Positions 1 through 10,082 of a stretch of DNA of 64,000 nt are shown one piece after another. A model generated the notes under the pieces. That model did not search any database and had not been told where the DNA came from. It saw nothing but the letters and a program-made list of their open reading frames with translations. The stretch lies in contig NZ_LNZC01000027.1 in the NCBI RefSeq assembly GCF_001467535.1, forward strand, positions 146,322 to 210,321. The letters are read 5' to 3'. Each line of letters begins with the position of its first letter. Within the stretch, counting starts at the first letter, position 1. This DNA is from Legionella worsleiensis. GTDB lineage: Bacteria > Pseudomonadota > Gammaproteobacteria > Legionellales > Legionellaceae. The position numbers and the translations under genes were made by a program.

Positions 1-1
1 T

Positions 2-2308
2 TCTGATAGGTCTTTATCTTCTTCAAGCAGTATTGATTCGCCACATACTCCACTCAGACATGTTGAGCAAAGCGCTTCAGAATCCAGTTTATCTGAAGCA
101 ATTATGGCTCTGGAATCTCACGCAACAATAGAAAATAAAAGTGCATTACGCTTGATGAGTTCTCTTTGTAAGGCACATCAAACAAATAAACAATCCTTTG
201 TCTGCGTGTCTTTACATAACGAATTGATCCGCCTCTTAAATAATGGATTTTTAGCTGATGACTTTGCTTTTGATCAAAAATCACCTCTTAATAAACCGGC
301 TAACAGAAAAATAATTCAAGGAATACTTAATGAACTCTACGCTCGTATTGAAGAACTCAATTCCTACATTCAGCGAAATACTTCTGCATTAATAGGTCAA
401 TCGCTACGAATGATTGCCACTGAAATTTCAATTGCCGATTCAGAACCACTAACACCCCAAACAATTAACACGGGGCAAAAAAAAACAGATGAACTGATGG
501 AGAATTTATGGCTTCTTACCGCCTGTCAAACCTCCCACCACTCCAAAAGAAAATTCAATTTTTTAGACATAACTCACAGAGCCGTGGGAATATTAAGCTC
601 AGCCTCGCTGCATGATATTCTGGTTAATTTAGAAACCTTGTACCCTGATTTCGACAAAGATCAGAAAATAGTCACCAATTTCGTCTTATTGCAGCTGCTT
701 AATTACAATGTTATTAACACCGTAAGACAAGACGAAAATATTGCTACTCAAATCAGATTGTTCGCCGAATTAAACACCAATATTGAAAAAGGATTAGGTG
801 CCCTTGGAGCAAGCATCAATCAATCCTTGTTTAAAATCCATGAGTTATGCTCCTTATACAGCAAAAACCCATTATTAAGGAATTTTTATATTTTAAACAG
901 GGCAATCAATCAGCCTGAAGGCCTTCATATGCTGCCCGCTTTTGATGCAACCGTTGACCAGGCACTTGGCAAAACCAGACCCAAAAGAACTGCAGAAGTG
1001 GGCATCATAGCCCATGAATTAAGGATGCTTACCATTGCTTTTTACCAAAGCGTATCCATTTCCGAATTTCATAATAAAAATTGGGAAAAAGAAGATGTTT
1101 GTTCCGCATCACAAACAGAAGGTCACGCATGCACTTCTCAATGCATAAAAACAGGCAAAACCACTCGTTCACCACACATAACTGAATTTACTGATTTTTT
1201 TAATAAATTAAGTAATTATTTCGTTGTAAAAACAGTAACCCAGTCTCCCAAAAACATAAAAAATGCCCTGCAACTTCTCATAGAAATAGCCCAGGCTCTT
1301 TGCCCTCTTGATGATGAAAATTACCCTGACATCAATCATTTAATGGTGATTAGCAGTATCTTTAACAATGTAGATGTATCACGACTCGTTAATTTTAATA
1401 CCGATTTATCTGTAGAAGATAATGCGTATCGTCAAGAGATAGACAACATCACTTCCAGAGAAAAAAATTACCGAATGATGCGCCGTTTGTATCAACAATT
1501 CAGAACGACCCTTCCTTTTTTAGGAATATTTTGCAGGGATTTAACTTTTGCCAGCGATGGCAATGAACAAGCAACGCCCATTATTCGGGCAGAGGCATGC
1601 GGCAGCATATTAAAAAGCCTGTTAGAAGTTAAGTTGTTACTCAATTTTGAACCCATTAATTTCTCAACAAATCTTCGTCTATTTTTAAAAAATTATCTTA
1701 GCCTTGATGAAGAAATTGTGCACAGCGCCTCTTTGAGGATTAAACCAAGAAAAACCGATACTATTCATTGGGAACATTCACTTGAAGCCATTATATCCAA
1801 CTTAAATGTGTTAAACACAGAGTATTTGACAAAAGACATTATTCCATCGATTAGCATGCGTAAAACAAAGTATTCCCCTAAAAAACTTCCCATTTTTTTA
1901 ATGGACACAATTACCTCACTAGTCAAATCATACAAAAAAAGACAAGAAAAAAATAATTTGGAATCGCCTTGCGAATCGAGTCAAGAATTACTCTCTTTAC
2001 TCACCATCATCAGCAAATTATCCATAGCATTACCCCAATTAATACGAATTAACCAAATGTATTACAAACCAGAGCAATTAACTGGTATGAAAAGCCTTAT
2101 CAGCATACTGATTAAACTGGATGAATTAAAAAAATCAATACAACCCCCTATGCCCCTATTGCCAAAAGAAGGCCTCCCCGCTCGTCCAATAAGCAGAAAT
2201 AATTCATTTCTTGCTGCACGAAGCCCGTTCATATTCGAACGAACACGTGACGAAAGCGCTCAAGCCGCAAGCAGTTCTGATGAATCGCCCAAAATGCCTG
2301 CTCCTTAA
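2..2308 (+). CDS. RasGEF-domain effector-like protein, 5' end outside window
   Basis: The frame is open from base 2 with no start codon needed inside the window, so the ATG at 104 is probably internal and the gene begins upstream. The first visible residues are a Ser-rich linker like the one in the next gene. After it come a RasGEF N-terminal-like helical region and a CDC25-type catalytic region: FNKLSNYFV, then a stretch ending LPFLGIFCRDLTF, which matches the PFLG-x-x-x-x-DLTF signature of Ras exchange factors. A C-x7-H-x-C-x3-C cluster (CSASQTEGHACTSQC) interrupts the domain. It is collinear with the gene at 2557-5556 over nearly its whole length, so the two are tandem paralogues, and the missing N-terminus probably holds ankyrin repeats. 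Exchange on a host small GTPase after type IV secretion is inferred; the target is unknown. Confidence 0.8.
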   Translation, partial: SDRSLSSSSSIDSPHTPLRHVEQSASESSLSEAIMALESHATIENKSALRLMSSLCKAHQTNKQSFVCVSLHNELIRLLNNGFLADDFAFDQKSPLNKPANRKIIQGILNELYARIEELNSYIQRNTSALIGQSLRMIATEISIADSEPLTPQTINTGQKKTDELMENLWLLTACQTSHHSKRKFNFLDITHRAVGILSSASLHDILVNLETLYPDFDKDQKIVTNFVLLQLLNYNVINTVRQDENIATQIRLFAELNTNIEKGLGALGASINQSLFKIHELCSLYSKNPLLRNFYILNRAINQPEGLHMLPAFDATVDQALGKTRPKRTAEVGIIAHELRMLTIAFYQSVSISEFHNKNWEKEDVCSASQTEGHACTSQCIKTGKTTRSPHITEFTDFFNKLSNYFVVKTVTQSPKNIKNALQLLIEIAQALCPLDDENYPDINHLMVISSIFNNVDVSRLVNFNTDLSVEDNAYRQEIDNITSREKNYRMMRRLYQQFRTTLPFLGIFCRDLTFASDGNEQATPIIRAEACGSILKSLLEVKLLLNFEPINFSTNLRLFLKNYLSLDEEIVHSASLRIKPRKTDTIHWEHSLEAIISNLNVLNTEYLTKDIIPSISMRKTKYSPKKLPIFLMDTITSLVKSYKKRQEKNNLESPCESSQELLSLLTIISKLSIALPQLIRINQMYYKPEQLTGMKSLISILIKLDELKKSIQPPMPLLPKEGLPARPISRNNSFLAARSPFIFERTRDESAQAASSSDESPKMPAP

Positions 2309-2326
2309 ACATCATATTTGCCCCCA

Positions 2327-2353
2327 TGTTTAAAGGTGTATCACCTTTAAACA
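2327..2353 (+). terminator. Perfect 12-bp inverted repeat after the first RasGEF gene
   Basis: TGTTTAAAGGTG, a 3-nt loop, then CACCTTTAAACA, about 20 bp after the stop. It is followed by a moderately T-rich stretch, so it could be a weak intrinsic terminator. Confidence 0.5.
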
Positions 2354-2556
2354 GCACAACCTATCTTTTATTTTACAGCAAACTCACCTCAACTCGATTT
2401 GATTACAAAAAATCTTTTTGTCTTAAATTTGATGTTTTTCATTGAATCATATAGAATTATTTTTAAACATTCTGTTTTTATAAGATATAAGAATAAAATC
2501 TCGATTTTATGCCCATTACAGGAATGTTTAAAAAGGATTAAGACAAGGAAGAAACA

Positions 2557-5556
2557 ATGAACAGAGAAAAAATACAGGCGTTAATCAGTTCAGATACTGA
2601 TGAAAAAATAATAACCAGAGAATTGATTAAGTGGTTTATCACAGAACCCGATTTAATCAACACACGCTATGAACTTGGACGAACTGTATTTCATCTTCTG
2701 GTACTCCACAACAAAGCTCAGGTTCTTAATGCGCTGTTAGAAGATACAACCTGGAAATTAACTGGTGATGTATCCTGGCATGAGGTGGCCACCGGCACCG
2801 ACCAAAACGGGTGGACTATGTTCCATTATGCAGCAAAGGCTGATGAACACGGCATTAACACCATGGATGTACTGCTCAAATTTTTCCCTCATACAGTTGA
2901 TGCCCAGGATATTAACGGCAACACGCCCTTACATGAGGCCATTTTAGCGCAAAGGCTTTGGGCTGTTAAAAAACTGGTAGAACACAAATGCAACAGATCA
3001 TTGAAAAACAAAAACGGGCAAACGGCTCTTGAACTACCCAAGATCAACAGCGACTTGAGGATGGCTCTACTGGCTGTCGATCTCAGTTCGTTAAAATCAT
3101 TAGATTCACGTTTCAGAACCAACAAGGACACACTCAGCAAAGACTCAAGCATGAGCAGTCTGTTCAACTTAAAAGAATCGTGTCCATTACTAACAACTAA
3201 AAGAGGGTCAAGCTCTTCTGCATCGTCTTCCAGCAGCACTTTATCCCTTCACTCCTCATTAAGGTATTCGAATATTGAGCGTTCCGAGTCCAGCTCATCT
3301 AACCTTAGCTGGGAACAAGAAACAGAATGTACTGAACTCAATGAAATAGCGAATAAAACAGCATTTCAAGTTTTTAGCCGCCTAATCAAGGCTTACCAAA
3401 CCAATAAACGCTCTGTTATATCCGCATCCCTGCAAAATCAATTAACGGAATTACTGACTACAGGTTTATTGGCCGATGATTTTGGCTTGTATCTCACACC
3501 CCTGCTAAAAAAACCGGAGAACTTAAGGTTAATCCATGATGAGCTGGATAATTTATCTCCACGTGTTCATGAGCTTTACTCTCTTATTCAAGATCAGACC
3601 ACCGCAGTAATTACTGATTTTTTAACTCTTTTTACGGATCATAGTTCCATAGTTGATTCTGCACCAAGAAATCCCCCGATTTTTGATAGCAGTACCCAAA
3701 AAATCAGGACGATTCAAGAATCTTTATGGCTTCTCACCGCCTGCCAGATAAAACACAACTCAGAAAGAACATGTGATTTGGCAGCCATATCTCATAGAGC
3801 ACTATGGCTATTAAGTGCAACACCACTTTCTGAACTGATAATGCATTTAAATGAGTTATATCCTCATTTTGACCAATACCAAAAGTTAATAGCTAACTTC
3901 GTGATCATGCAATTAATTCACTATGATGCCATTAATTCGATAAAACCTGACCCAGATACCGCAAAACAGCTAACGGTGTTGACTCAACAAAATAACGACG
4001 AAGTCAATGGATTGGGAACACTTGGAACCGATATTAATCGGCATTTGTTAAAAACCAGAGAATTATGCTCTGTTTATGAAAAACATCCTCTTCTTCGCAA
4101 TTATTACCTCCTGAACCAGGCATTAAACCAGCCAACGGCATTAAATATGCTCCGCTCTTTTGACCAACTGGTTGACGAGGCGCTGGCCAAAACCCGATCC
4201 AAAAGAGAGGAAGAAGTACAGCTTATTGCCCATGAGTTGAGAATGTTAACCTTTTTCTTTTATCAAAACGTATCAATCGCTGAATTTTACAATAAAAATT
4301 GGGAAAAAGCCGATATCTGCTCGCAAAGCGGAGAAAAAGATCATGTCTGTGATGTGAATTGCGTCACGGTGGGTAAAAGCACTCTTGCCAGACACATTGT
4401 TGAATTTACTGATAATTTTAATAAGCTAAGCAATTATTTTGTCGTAAAATTACTGGCTCAACCCCCTAAAAACCTGAAAAACTCATTACAACTTCTTATC
4501 GAAATTGCTCAGGCTTTATGCCCATTAAACAATGAGCATTATCCAGATATCAATCATTTGATGGTGATCAACAGTATTTTCAACAATCTTGACATCTCCC
4601 GCCTGGTCAATTTTGATAAAGAATTAACCGCAGAAGACAACGCTTACAGGATGGAAATTGAAACCATCACCTCCAGAGATAAAAATTACCGGGTTATGCG
4701 TCATGTATACCTGCAATACAGAACAACGCTTCCCTTCTTGGGTATATTTCGCAGAGACATCATCTTTGCCCAAGATGGAAACGTGAATGCAGCCCCCATG
4801 GTAAGCACAGAAGCATGTGGTGAAATATTAAAACATTTGTTAGAGATTAAATTGTTAATTAATTTTGAACGTGTCCATTTTCATACCAATTTCCCTGAAT
4901 TTTTAAAAGAATATCAATGCATTGACGAGGAAAATGTGCACAGAGCATCCTTAAGGCGAAAACCGAGAACAAGTGATCAAATTCACTGGATTCATACAAC
5001 AGAACAATTCCAATCCAATTTAAACATGTTAATTAATGACTATTTGCCCATGGAAATTATCCCTATTGTAGTTACCGGTAAAAAAACATACAAACCCAAA
5101 GATCTTCCTGTTTTTTTAGTAAACTCGATTACCTCTATAACTAAAGAATTTCTAAAAAAGCAAGCAAAAAATCAAACCAAAAAACATACTAACACCGAAA
5201 AAGACTCACTGGCACTACTAAACCTGTTAAATCAACTGACAACCGAGCTTCCCAAAATAATTCGCATTAACGAACTGTATTACGGGACTGAACAATCAAG
5301 CGGAATGAAACGACTGGAGACGTGTCTGACAAAGCTTGAAGATTTAAAAAATGCGATAACACCAACTCTCACCTCTCAAGCTTTGGAGCCTCAAAAAGAA
5401 CCAAAAGAGAAAAAGCCCACTAAAGGAAGAGGCTCATTGATCAGATCAGGCAGTCACATATTCCAGAGACATAGCCTGTTTAAATCAACAAAAGACATCA
5501 TCGAATCACCCAGAGCTGCATCAAGCTCTGATGTCAGCAACACCCCCGAACCTTAA
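2557..5556 (+). CDS. Ankyrin-repeat plus RasGEF-domain protein, effector-like
   Basis: 999 residues, with an AAGGAAG ribosome site ahead of the ATG. Residues 40-170 hold ankyrin repeats (GRTVFHLLVLHNK, GWTMFHYAAKA, GNTPLHEAILAQ, GQTALEL). A Ser-rich linker covers about 205-255. The rest is RasGEF-like: an N-terminal helical module (ISHRALWLLSATPLSELI), then the catalytic core with FNKLSNYFVVK and LPFLGIFRRDIIF. Cys588, His596, Cys598 and Cys602 form a C-x7-H-x-C-x3-C cluster just before the FNKLSNYFV helix; the paralogue upstream has identical spacing. The C-terminus is Ser/Pro-rich. Ankyrin plus RasGEF is a eukaryotic combination, so a translocated effector acting on a host Ras-family GTPase is the obvious inference. 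I do not recognise a published gene name. Confidence 0.85.
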   Translation: MNREKIQALISSDTDEKIITRELIKWFITEPDLINTRYELGRTVFHLLVLHNKAQVLNALLEDTTWKLTGDVSWHEVATGTDQNGWTMFHYAAKADEHGINTMDVLLKFFPHTVDAQDINGNTPLHEAILAQRLWAVKKLVEHKCNRSLKNKNGQTALELPKINSDLRMALLAVDLSSLKSLDSRFRTNKDTLSKDSSMSSLFNLKESCPLLTTKRGSSSSASSSSSTLSLHSSLRYSNIERSESSSSNLSWEQETECTELNEIANKTAFQVFSRLIKAYQTNKRSVISASLQNQLTELLTTGLLADDFGLYLTPLLKKPENLRLIHDELDNLSPRVHELYSLIQDQTTAVITDFLTLFTDHSSIVDSAPRNPPIFDSSTQKIRTIQESLWLLTACQIKHNSERTCDLAAISHRALWLLSATPLSELIMHLNELYPHFDQYQKLIANFVIMQLIHYDAINSIKPDPDTAKQLTVLTQQNNDEVNGLGTLGTDINRHLLKTRELCSVYEKHPLLRNYYLLNQALNQPTALNMLRSFDQLVDEALAKTRSKREEEVQLIAHELRMLTFFFYQNVSIAEFYNKNWEKADICSQSGEKDHVCDVNCVTVGKSTLARHIVEFTDNFNKLSNYFVVKLLAQPPKNLKNSLQLLIEIAQALCPLNNEHYPDINHLMVINSIFNNLDISRLVNFDKELTAEDNAYRMEIETITSRDKNYRVMRHVYLQYRTTLPFLGIFRRDIIFAQDGNVNAAPMVSTEACGEILKHLLEIKLLINFERVHFHTNFPEFLKEYQCIDEENVHRASLRRKPRTSDQIHWIHTTEQFQSNLNMLINDYLPMEIIPIVVTGKKTYKPKDLPVFLVNSITSITKEFLKKQAKNQTKKHTNTEKDSLALLNLLNQLTTELPKIIRINELYYGTEQSSGMKRLETCLTKLEDLKNAITPTLTSQALEPQKEPKEKKPTKGRGSLIRSGSHIFQRHSLFKSTKDIIESPRAASSSDVSNTPEP

Positions 5557-5829
5557 AAATGATGTCCGCCTAATAAGAGACAAGGCAATTGATGCGGACT
5601 ACTTAGAAAAAAGCTAAAGATATGGTAGTTTGAGTCATGAATGCATAAAAAACATTTAAGAAAAGGGATGACCGCAAAGGAACGCTTTATTTATTTCCAT
5701 CTACAGGTATAATATGTTTAAATTTTAATCTAGTTGATCTGTAAACGGAAATCACTAGGCCGGATTGCTGAGTTGGTTTAAACACCAGCTGCTTTGGACT
5801 GATATTCTGTAACATGATGATAAAGAGCC

Positions 5830-6828
5830 ATGAATTTGAAGCTTAACGAAAAACAATTCCGACGAAGCCGCAGTCGCGAAAAAGAATTTGGAGAGATATT
5901 TAGTAAAACCTCCAGAGGTTTAAACAGCATGATGCCCATGATCATCACTATGTTTTTTACTCCTGCGTTAATTACGACGACTCTTTTCTCAAAAGAAATT
6001 TTTCTTATTCTTGCCAATTTGTCGCTCAGCCTGGGTTATTTAACCAACTTTGCCTATAGAATTTACAAAAAACAAGTGAGTAAAGCCGAATTATTGGTTA
6101 CCTCTATTTCACTTATCGCATTTTTAACTTTGGCTTATTTTCTTTGTCCGCCTATCGCCACTCTAACATTTATCTCCGCCCTTACTGCCATTAATCTTAT
6201 GGCAGTGGCAATCAATCTTTTTTTCTTGATAAAACACGTCATAGTACCCCCTTGTAAAAAATTCATAGAACACATAGCTCAGTATTTGGGTTTTGATATT
6301 GCTGGCCGCTATTACTCAAAACCGCCCCTTACACTTGAGCATGACCGCTTTGTTATAGATCATTTACTAAGAGCGACTTACAAGCATGACAGTTACTCCC
6401 CAGAATTTAAACGGGTTGAACTGGAACATTTCAATAATATGCTCACTAAATTAAGTCAATATATTGATAAATATGATGAATCCTTACTTGGTTATATTAA
6501 CAACCAGGACGTCATTGCCGATTTGGAAGACCAGATTGCCAAATTAACCGCTCAGGGTAATCCAGACCCTGGGTATGCCTTCATCCGTAAAAAAATTGGT
6601 TTTAAAACCACAAAAATTCACCTTCTGACCGAAGCCAGAGATAAACTGGTCGCAGAACTGGAAGCCCCCCAAGATCCCAAATTAATATTTCGCTTTTTTA
6701 AAGGCGTTGAACCTGAAGAATACGCCACAGATCCCCTTCCTGTTCTCAAAGAAGGATTAACGCATCTGGAACATGAAATACAAAGACAGCAAGACAAAAT
6801 AGCCTCTTTAAGCACCTGCCTGCCGTAA
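5830..6828 (+). CDS. Membrane protein with C-terminal helical domain, possible effector
   Basis: 332 residues of no recognised family. A basic N-terminus (RRSRSREKEFGE) precedes about four hydrophobic segments between residues 35 and 140, around IITMFFTPALITTTLF, EIFLILANLSLSLGYL, LLVTSISLIAFLTLAYFL and AINLMAVAINLFFLIKHV. The remaining 190 residues are soluble and helical, with coiled-coil propensity near the end. Central hydrophobic hairpins with a coiled-coil tail are common in Legionella effectors that sit in host membranes, and the gene follows two effector-like genes, but that role is only inferred. It has about 270 bp of its own upstream sequence and is probably transcribed alone. Confidence 0.6.
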   Translation: MNLKLNEKQFRRSRSREKEFGEIFSKTSRGLNSMMPMIITMFFTPALITTTLFSKEIFLILANLSLSLGYLTNFAYRIYKKQVSKAELLVTSISLIAFLTLAYFLCPPIATLTFISALTAINLMAVAINLFFLIKHVIVPPCKKFIEHIAQYLGFDIAGRYYSKPPLTLEHDRFVIDHLLRATYKHDSYSPEFKRVELEHFNNMLTKLSQYIDKYDESLLGYINNQDVIADLEDQIAKLTAQGNPDPGYAFIRKKIGFKTTKIHLLTEARDKLVAELEAPQDPKLIFRFFKGVEPEEYATDPLPVLKEGLTHLEHEIQRQQDKIASLSTCLP

Positions 6829-6998
6829 TGCTACAATCTGCACTTAATTAACTCTTAGTGAACACCGCAAGTCGCTTATGAACCAAATAAAATCAAAAAC
6901 CGGTTTAAAATAGAACTATTTTTTTAGAATAGTTGCGAAAAATATTGGGGCAGTGCTATGTTGAATAATAAGGAATTAGAAGTGGGGTTAAGAAATCA

Positions 6999-7262
6999 AT
7001 GATTGATTTAATTGGCTATATTGCTTCTTCTTTAGTGTTTGCTACATTTTATGTCAAAAGAATTTTGACTCTGCGGCTCATTGCAATTTGCAGTAATATT
7101 GCATTCATTATGTATGCGTTTGAATGCCATTTACATCCAGTTTTTATCTTACACTCGGTGTTATTGCCGCTCAATATTTACAGAGCACTGGAGTTAATCC
7201 GTACCGAATACGGCAACTCATTGTTCCAGCGAATTAATCTTGAAACACCTAAACGGCGCTGA
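6999..7262 (+). CDS. Small inner-membrane protein
   Basis: 87 residues with three hydrophobic stretches, near residues 3-18, 26-43 and 46-63. The short three-helix layout recalls half-transporter or YgjV-like small membrane proteins, but no diagnostic motif is visible and the family is not certain. A G-rich ribosome site (AAGTGGGG) lies about 10 nt before the ATG. Confidence 0.6.
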   Translation: MIDLIGYIASSLVFATFYVKRILTLRLIAICSNIAFIMYAFECHLHPVFILHSVLLPLNIYRALELIRTEYGNSLFQRINLETPKRR

Positions 7263-7476
7263 ACTCTATACCAATTCAAGTCACCTAAAGCCCTCATAAT
7301 GTCAGAGACTGAAAAAACATAAAACAGACCGGATAAGAGTATTTACATTTTGCCTTTTTGTCTGGTTAGTTTTATAGTATGTCGCCTATTCAAGACCCAA
7401 GCTTGAAGCGCATCAAAACCTTAAATAAGCTTTGATTTGATGCCCCAATCTGACCTCTTTTACCAAGGATTAAATA

Positions 7477-8604
7477 ATGGATATGCAAGCAGTACAAGAA
7501 AAGTTAAACCGTCACCTGAATTTCCTGTCTCAGGATGAAGACAATCTGGCCCTGTTAATTGAAATTAGTGATATGTACATAGAACTAGGGAGTTTGGATT
7601 TAGCCAGGGACTATCTGGAAAAAGCCACCGCAATTGACCGTGAAGCCTGTCTGGGTCATCAAGGCTTACTTCATTTAAATCAGGGAGAACTGATAGAGGC
7701 AAAAGCATGCTTCATGGAAGCACTCCACCTGTCTGACTCACCAGCCCTTCGTTATAACCTGGGCTTTTGCCACTTTGTAACCTTCGACCTGGAAAGCGCC
7801 TGGGATGTATTATCTCCCTTACTGGAAGGAGAACATTACCCGGAAGCCGAATTGTTGATGGCACGTATACTGCACAGGCAAGACTCTCTTGAAGAATCCA
7901 TCAGTCTGGCAGAACACGTGTTAGAACATAATCCAGAGGATGCAGAAGCTTTGGGGCTGCTCTCTTTACTTTATTTCGATCTCAATCAGGAAGAACCAGC
8001 ACTACAAGCCTGTACCCAAGCTCTCCAACTTAATCCTGATAACTATGACGCAAGACTTGTTCACATTTTATTACGCCTCATGACCCAGGAAACAACTGTA
8101 GAAGAGATTGAAGAATTATTACAACTTAGCCCACAAGACAGCAGATTGTGGTTTGCTTTGGGTAATACTTATATGGTCCAAGGCAATATGGAGGCAGCAG
8201 AGTCCGCATTAAAAAAAGCGATAGAAATTTATCCCGATTTTTATGACAGTCATATCGCCTTGGCATGGTGTCTCCTTCTCAATGATAAAGTAGGAGAGGC
8301 ACATGAAACCTATCAAAATGCAGCCCAGCTTGTTGAAGAACTTGCGGACGCCTGGGGAGGCCTTGCCTTGATTCATGCCTTAAGCGAAGATTTAACCCAG
8401 GCTGAACTTTTGATCAATAAAGCACAGCAGCTCAACCCTGATTGTTTTTTAACTGAATTGGCTAAATCCATTTACTTAAGCCAGCAAAACCCTCAGAAAG
8501 GACAAGAGCACCTACTGCATTTATTAACAAGCCAGGATACGCCTGTTAGCCAAAAATTAGCATTCCTGATACAAGAAACACAAGACAGTCATCAAATTCA
8601 TTAA
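7477..8604 (+). CDS. Tetratricopeptide-repeat protein
   Basis: 375 residues made of successive 34-residue TPR units. Clear copies include LIEISDMYIELGSLDLARDY, LWFALGNTYMVQGNMEAAES and AWGGLALIHALSEDLTQAEL, with the usual A and P positions (AIEIYPDF, ALQLNPDN, AQQLNPDC). There is no signal peptide, so it is probably a cytoplasmic scaffold. TPR proteins mediate protein-protein contacts; the partner cannot be read from the sequence. The gene stands alone, with about 200 bp of upstream sequence. Confidence 0.85.
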   Translation: MDMQAVQEKLNRHLNFLSQDEDNLALLIEISDMYIELGSLDLARDYLEKATAIDREACLGHQGLLHLNQGELIEAKACFMEALHLSDSPALRYNLGFCHFVTFDLESAWDVLSPLLEGEHYPEAELLMARILHRQDSLEESISLAEHVLEHNPEDAEALGLLSLLYFDLNQEEPALQACTQALQLNPDNYDARLVHILLRLMTQETTVEEIEELLQLSPQDSRLWFALGNTYMVQGNMEAAESALKKAIEIYPDFYDSHIALAWCLLLNDKVGEAHETYQNAAQLVEELADAWGGLALIHALSEDLTQAELLINKAQQLNPDCFLTELAKSIYLSQQNPQKGQEHLLHLLTSQDTPVSQKLAFLIQETQDSHQIH

Positions 8605-8618
8605 AAACCTGTTTTTTC

Positions 8619-8659
8619 CTCATCTCCTTCACCGTTTGCACGATAATGAAGGAGATGAG
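8619..8659. terminator. Inverted repeat between convergent genes
   Basis: Perfect 13-bp arms (CTCATCTCCTTCA and its complement) with a 15-nt loop, lying between the ends of the TPR gene and the MFS gene. There is no T-run directly after the stem on either strand, so intrinsic terminator activity is uncertain. Confidence 0.4.
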
Positions 8660-8701
8660 CATTATTAACCCGCTCATAACATCGGTATCGGGCGACTCTT
8701 G

Positions 8702-9982
8702 TTATTTCATCTCTTCCTTGGGACGACAATAAGTCTCATCAATAAGCAACAATACAAGCAGAGACAATCCTAACGATAAGGGTAAAATCAGTAGTGCAGA
8801 ATAATAACCATGTAAACTAAACTGGTGCATGCCATTCACTACGGCATCTCCCCTGCTCCAATCAAGAAGCAACCCCACTAATGGTTCAAATAATGCCTCA
8901 AATACAGAATTAAAGGTATTCATTATACCTAAAACTGTAGCAACGAGGATCAACGGAAATAATTCCCTGATCATCGCAAAACTGGTAAAAAATCCACTGG
9001 CACAAAAGCCAAAGCAAAACAATAGAACACTTAAGCTTGTTAAATAGAGAACGGAACTATACAAAACGAGTAAAAGACTGAAGAGCGCCAATCCGGTGCC
9101 TATAAACAGTACCGGTTTTCGCTTTTGAATAAAGTCTGATAACCACCCCCAAAAAGGGGCACCGGCAGCAAATCCGATAAAAATAAACGAAATGGCAAGC
9201 GCTGAATCAGTTCTCGAAAGATGATACGCTTTTTCCAGAAAAGGAACACCCCATAACCCGCCAAATACCGAAACGGGGGCAAAGGCAAGTCCACTGTATA
9301 AAGACAAAGCCCATGCTTGTCTGTTGGTAATGATGCGACGCAAAAGATGCCAAACAGGCTCCTGATGTTTTAAGGGGGCTGGATGTGATGATGGCTTATC
9401 TCTTAAGACTAAAAAATAGAGTAATCCTAAAAGAATACCCAAAAAACTCACTATTTGTAACGCAGATCGCCAACCCACACTTTGAACCAACAGGGATAAT
9501 GGCACTTGTCCGCCAACGGCTCCAAGCATAGCCGCAGTCATAAACATCCCTGACACTAAAGCAAACCGCTTGGGGCTAAACCACAAAGCGGCAATTTTAA
9601 AACAGGAAACAGCCGCAAAAGCAGCACCAGCCCCCATTAATGCTCTGCTCATACACGCAAGCCAGAGTGAATCAGTTTGAGCAAAGACAAAGGTACTGAT
9701 ACTGCAAAGCATCAGTGCTGCTGTAGTCAGTAATCGCGGGCTGTATCTGTCCAGCATCACACCAACTGGAATCTGCATAATCAAATAGGAATAAAAGTAA
9801 AAGGCAGAAAGATTGCCAAGCCCCGCTGCATTAACGTGAAATGCACTCATTAAATCACTGGTCATGACGCTGGGAGATACTTGCAGTAAATACTTATAAA
9901 AAAAGAAACTTGCGGCTATAGTCCAAATAATCCACGGATAAATTTTAGCCAACCAATTATTTTTTACTGGAAAAGTGTTCAC
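8702..9982 (-). CDS. MFS transporter
   Basis: A 12-helix major facilitator superfamily permease of 426 residues. The GTG at 9982 is preferred because a CAGGAG ribosome site sits 9 nt upstream. A longer frame reaches 10066 but adds a non-hydrophobic leader unlike the family. Features seen are the loop 2-3 motif GVMLDRYSPR, a long central loop, and a second-half copy near FWGWLSDFIQKRKP. Legionella has many related MFS carriers, several taking up amino acids or nucleosides in the vacuole. The substrate here cannot be inferred. Confidence 0.85.
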   Translation of the reverse strand: MNTFPVKNNWLAKIYPWIIWTIAASFFFYKYLLQVSPSVMTSDLMSAFHVNAAGLGNLSAFYFYSYLIMQIPVGVMLDRYSPRLLTTAALMLCSISTFVFAQTDSLWLACMSRALMGAGAAFAAVSCFKIAALWFSPKRFALVSGMFMTAAMLGAVGGQVPLSLLVQSVGWRSALQIVSFLGILLGLLYFLVLRDKPSSHPAPLKHQEPVWHLLRRIITNRQAWALSLYSGLAFAPVSVFGGLWGVPFLEKAYHLSRTDSALAISFIFIGFAAGAPFWGWLSDFIQKRKPVLFIGTGLALFSLLLVLYSSVLYLTSLSVLLFCFGFCASGFFTSFAMIRELFPLILVATVLGIMNTFNSVFEALFEPLVGLLLDWSRGDAVVNGMHQFSLHGYYSALLILPLSLGLSLLVLLLIDETYCRPKEEMK

Positions 9983-10082
9983 TACGTTTAACTCCTGACC
10001 CTGCTTGTACCAATTAAGGTAATTTAACCAGTAGTGATCACTACTGGCACAAAAACAAACAAACAAAAAACAAACAATTCAT

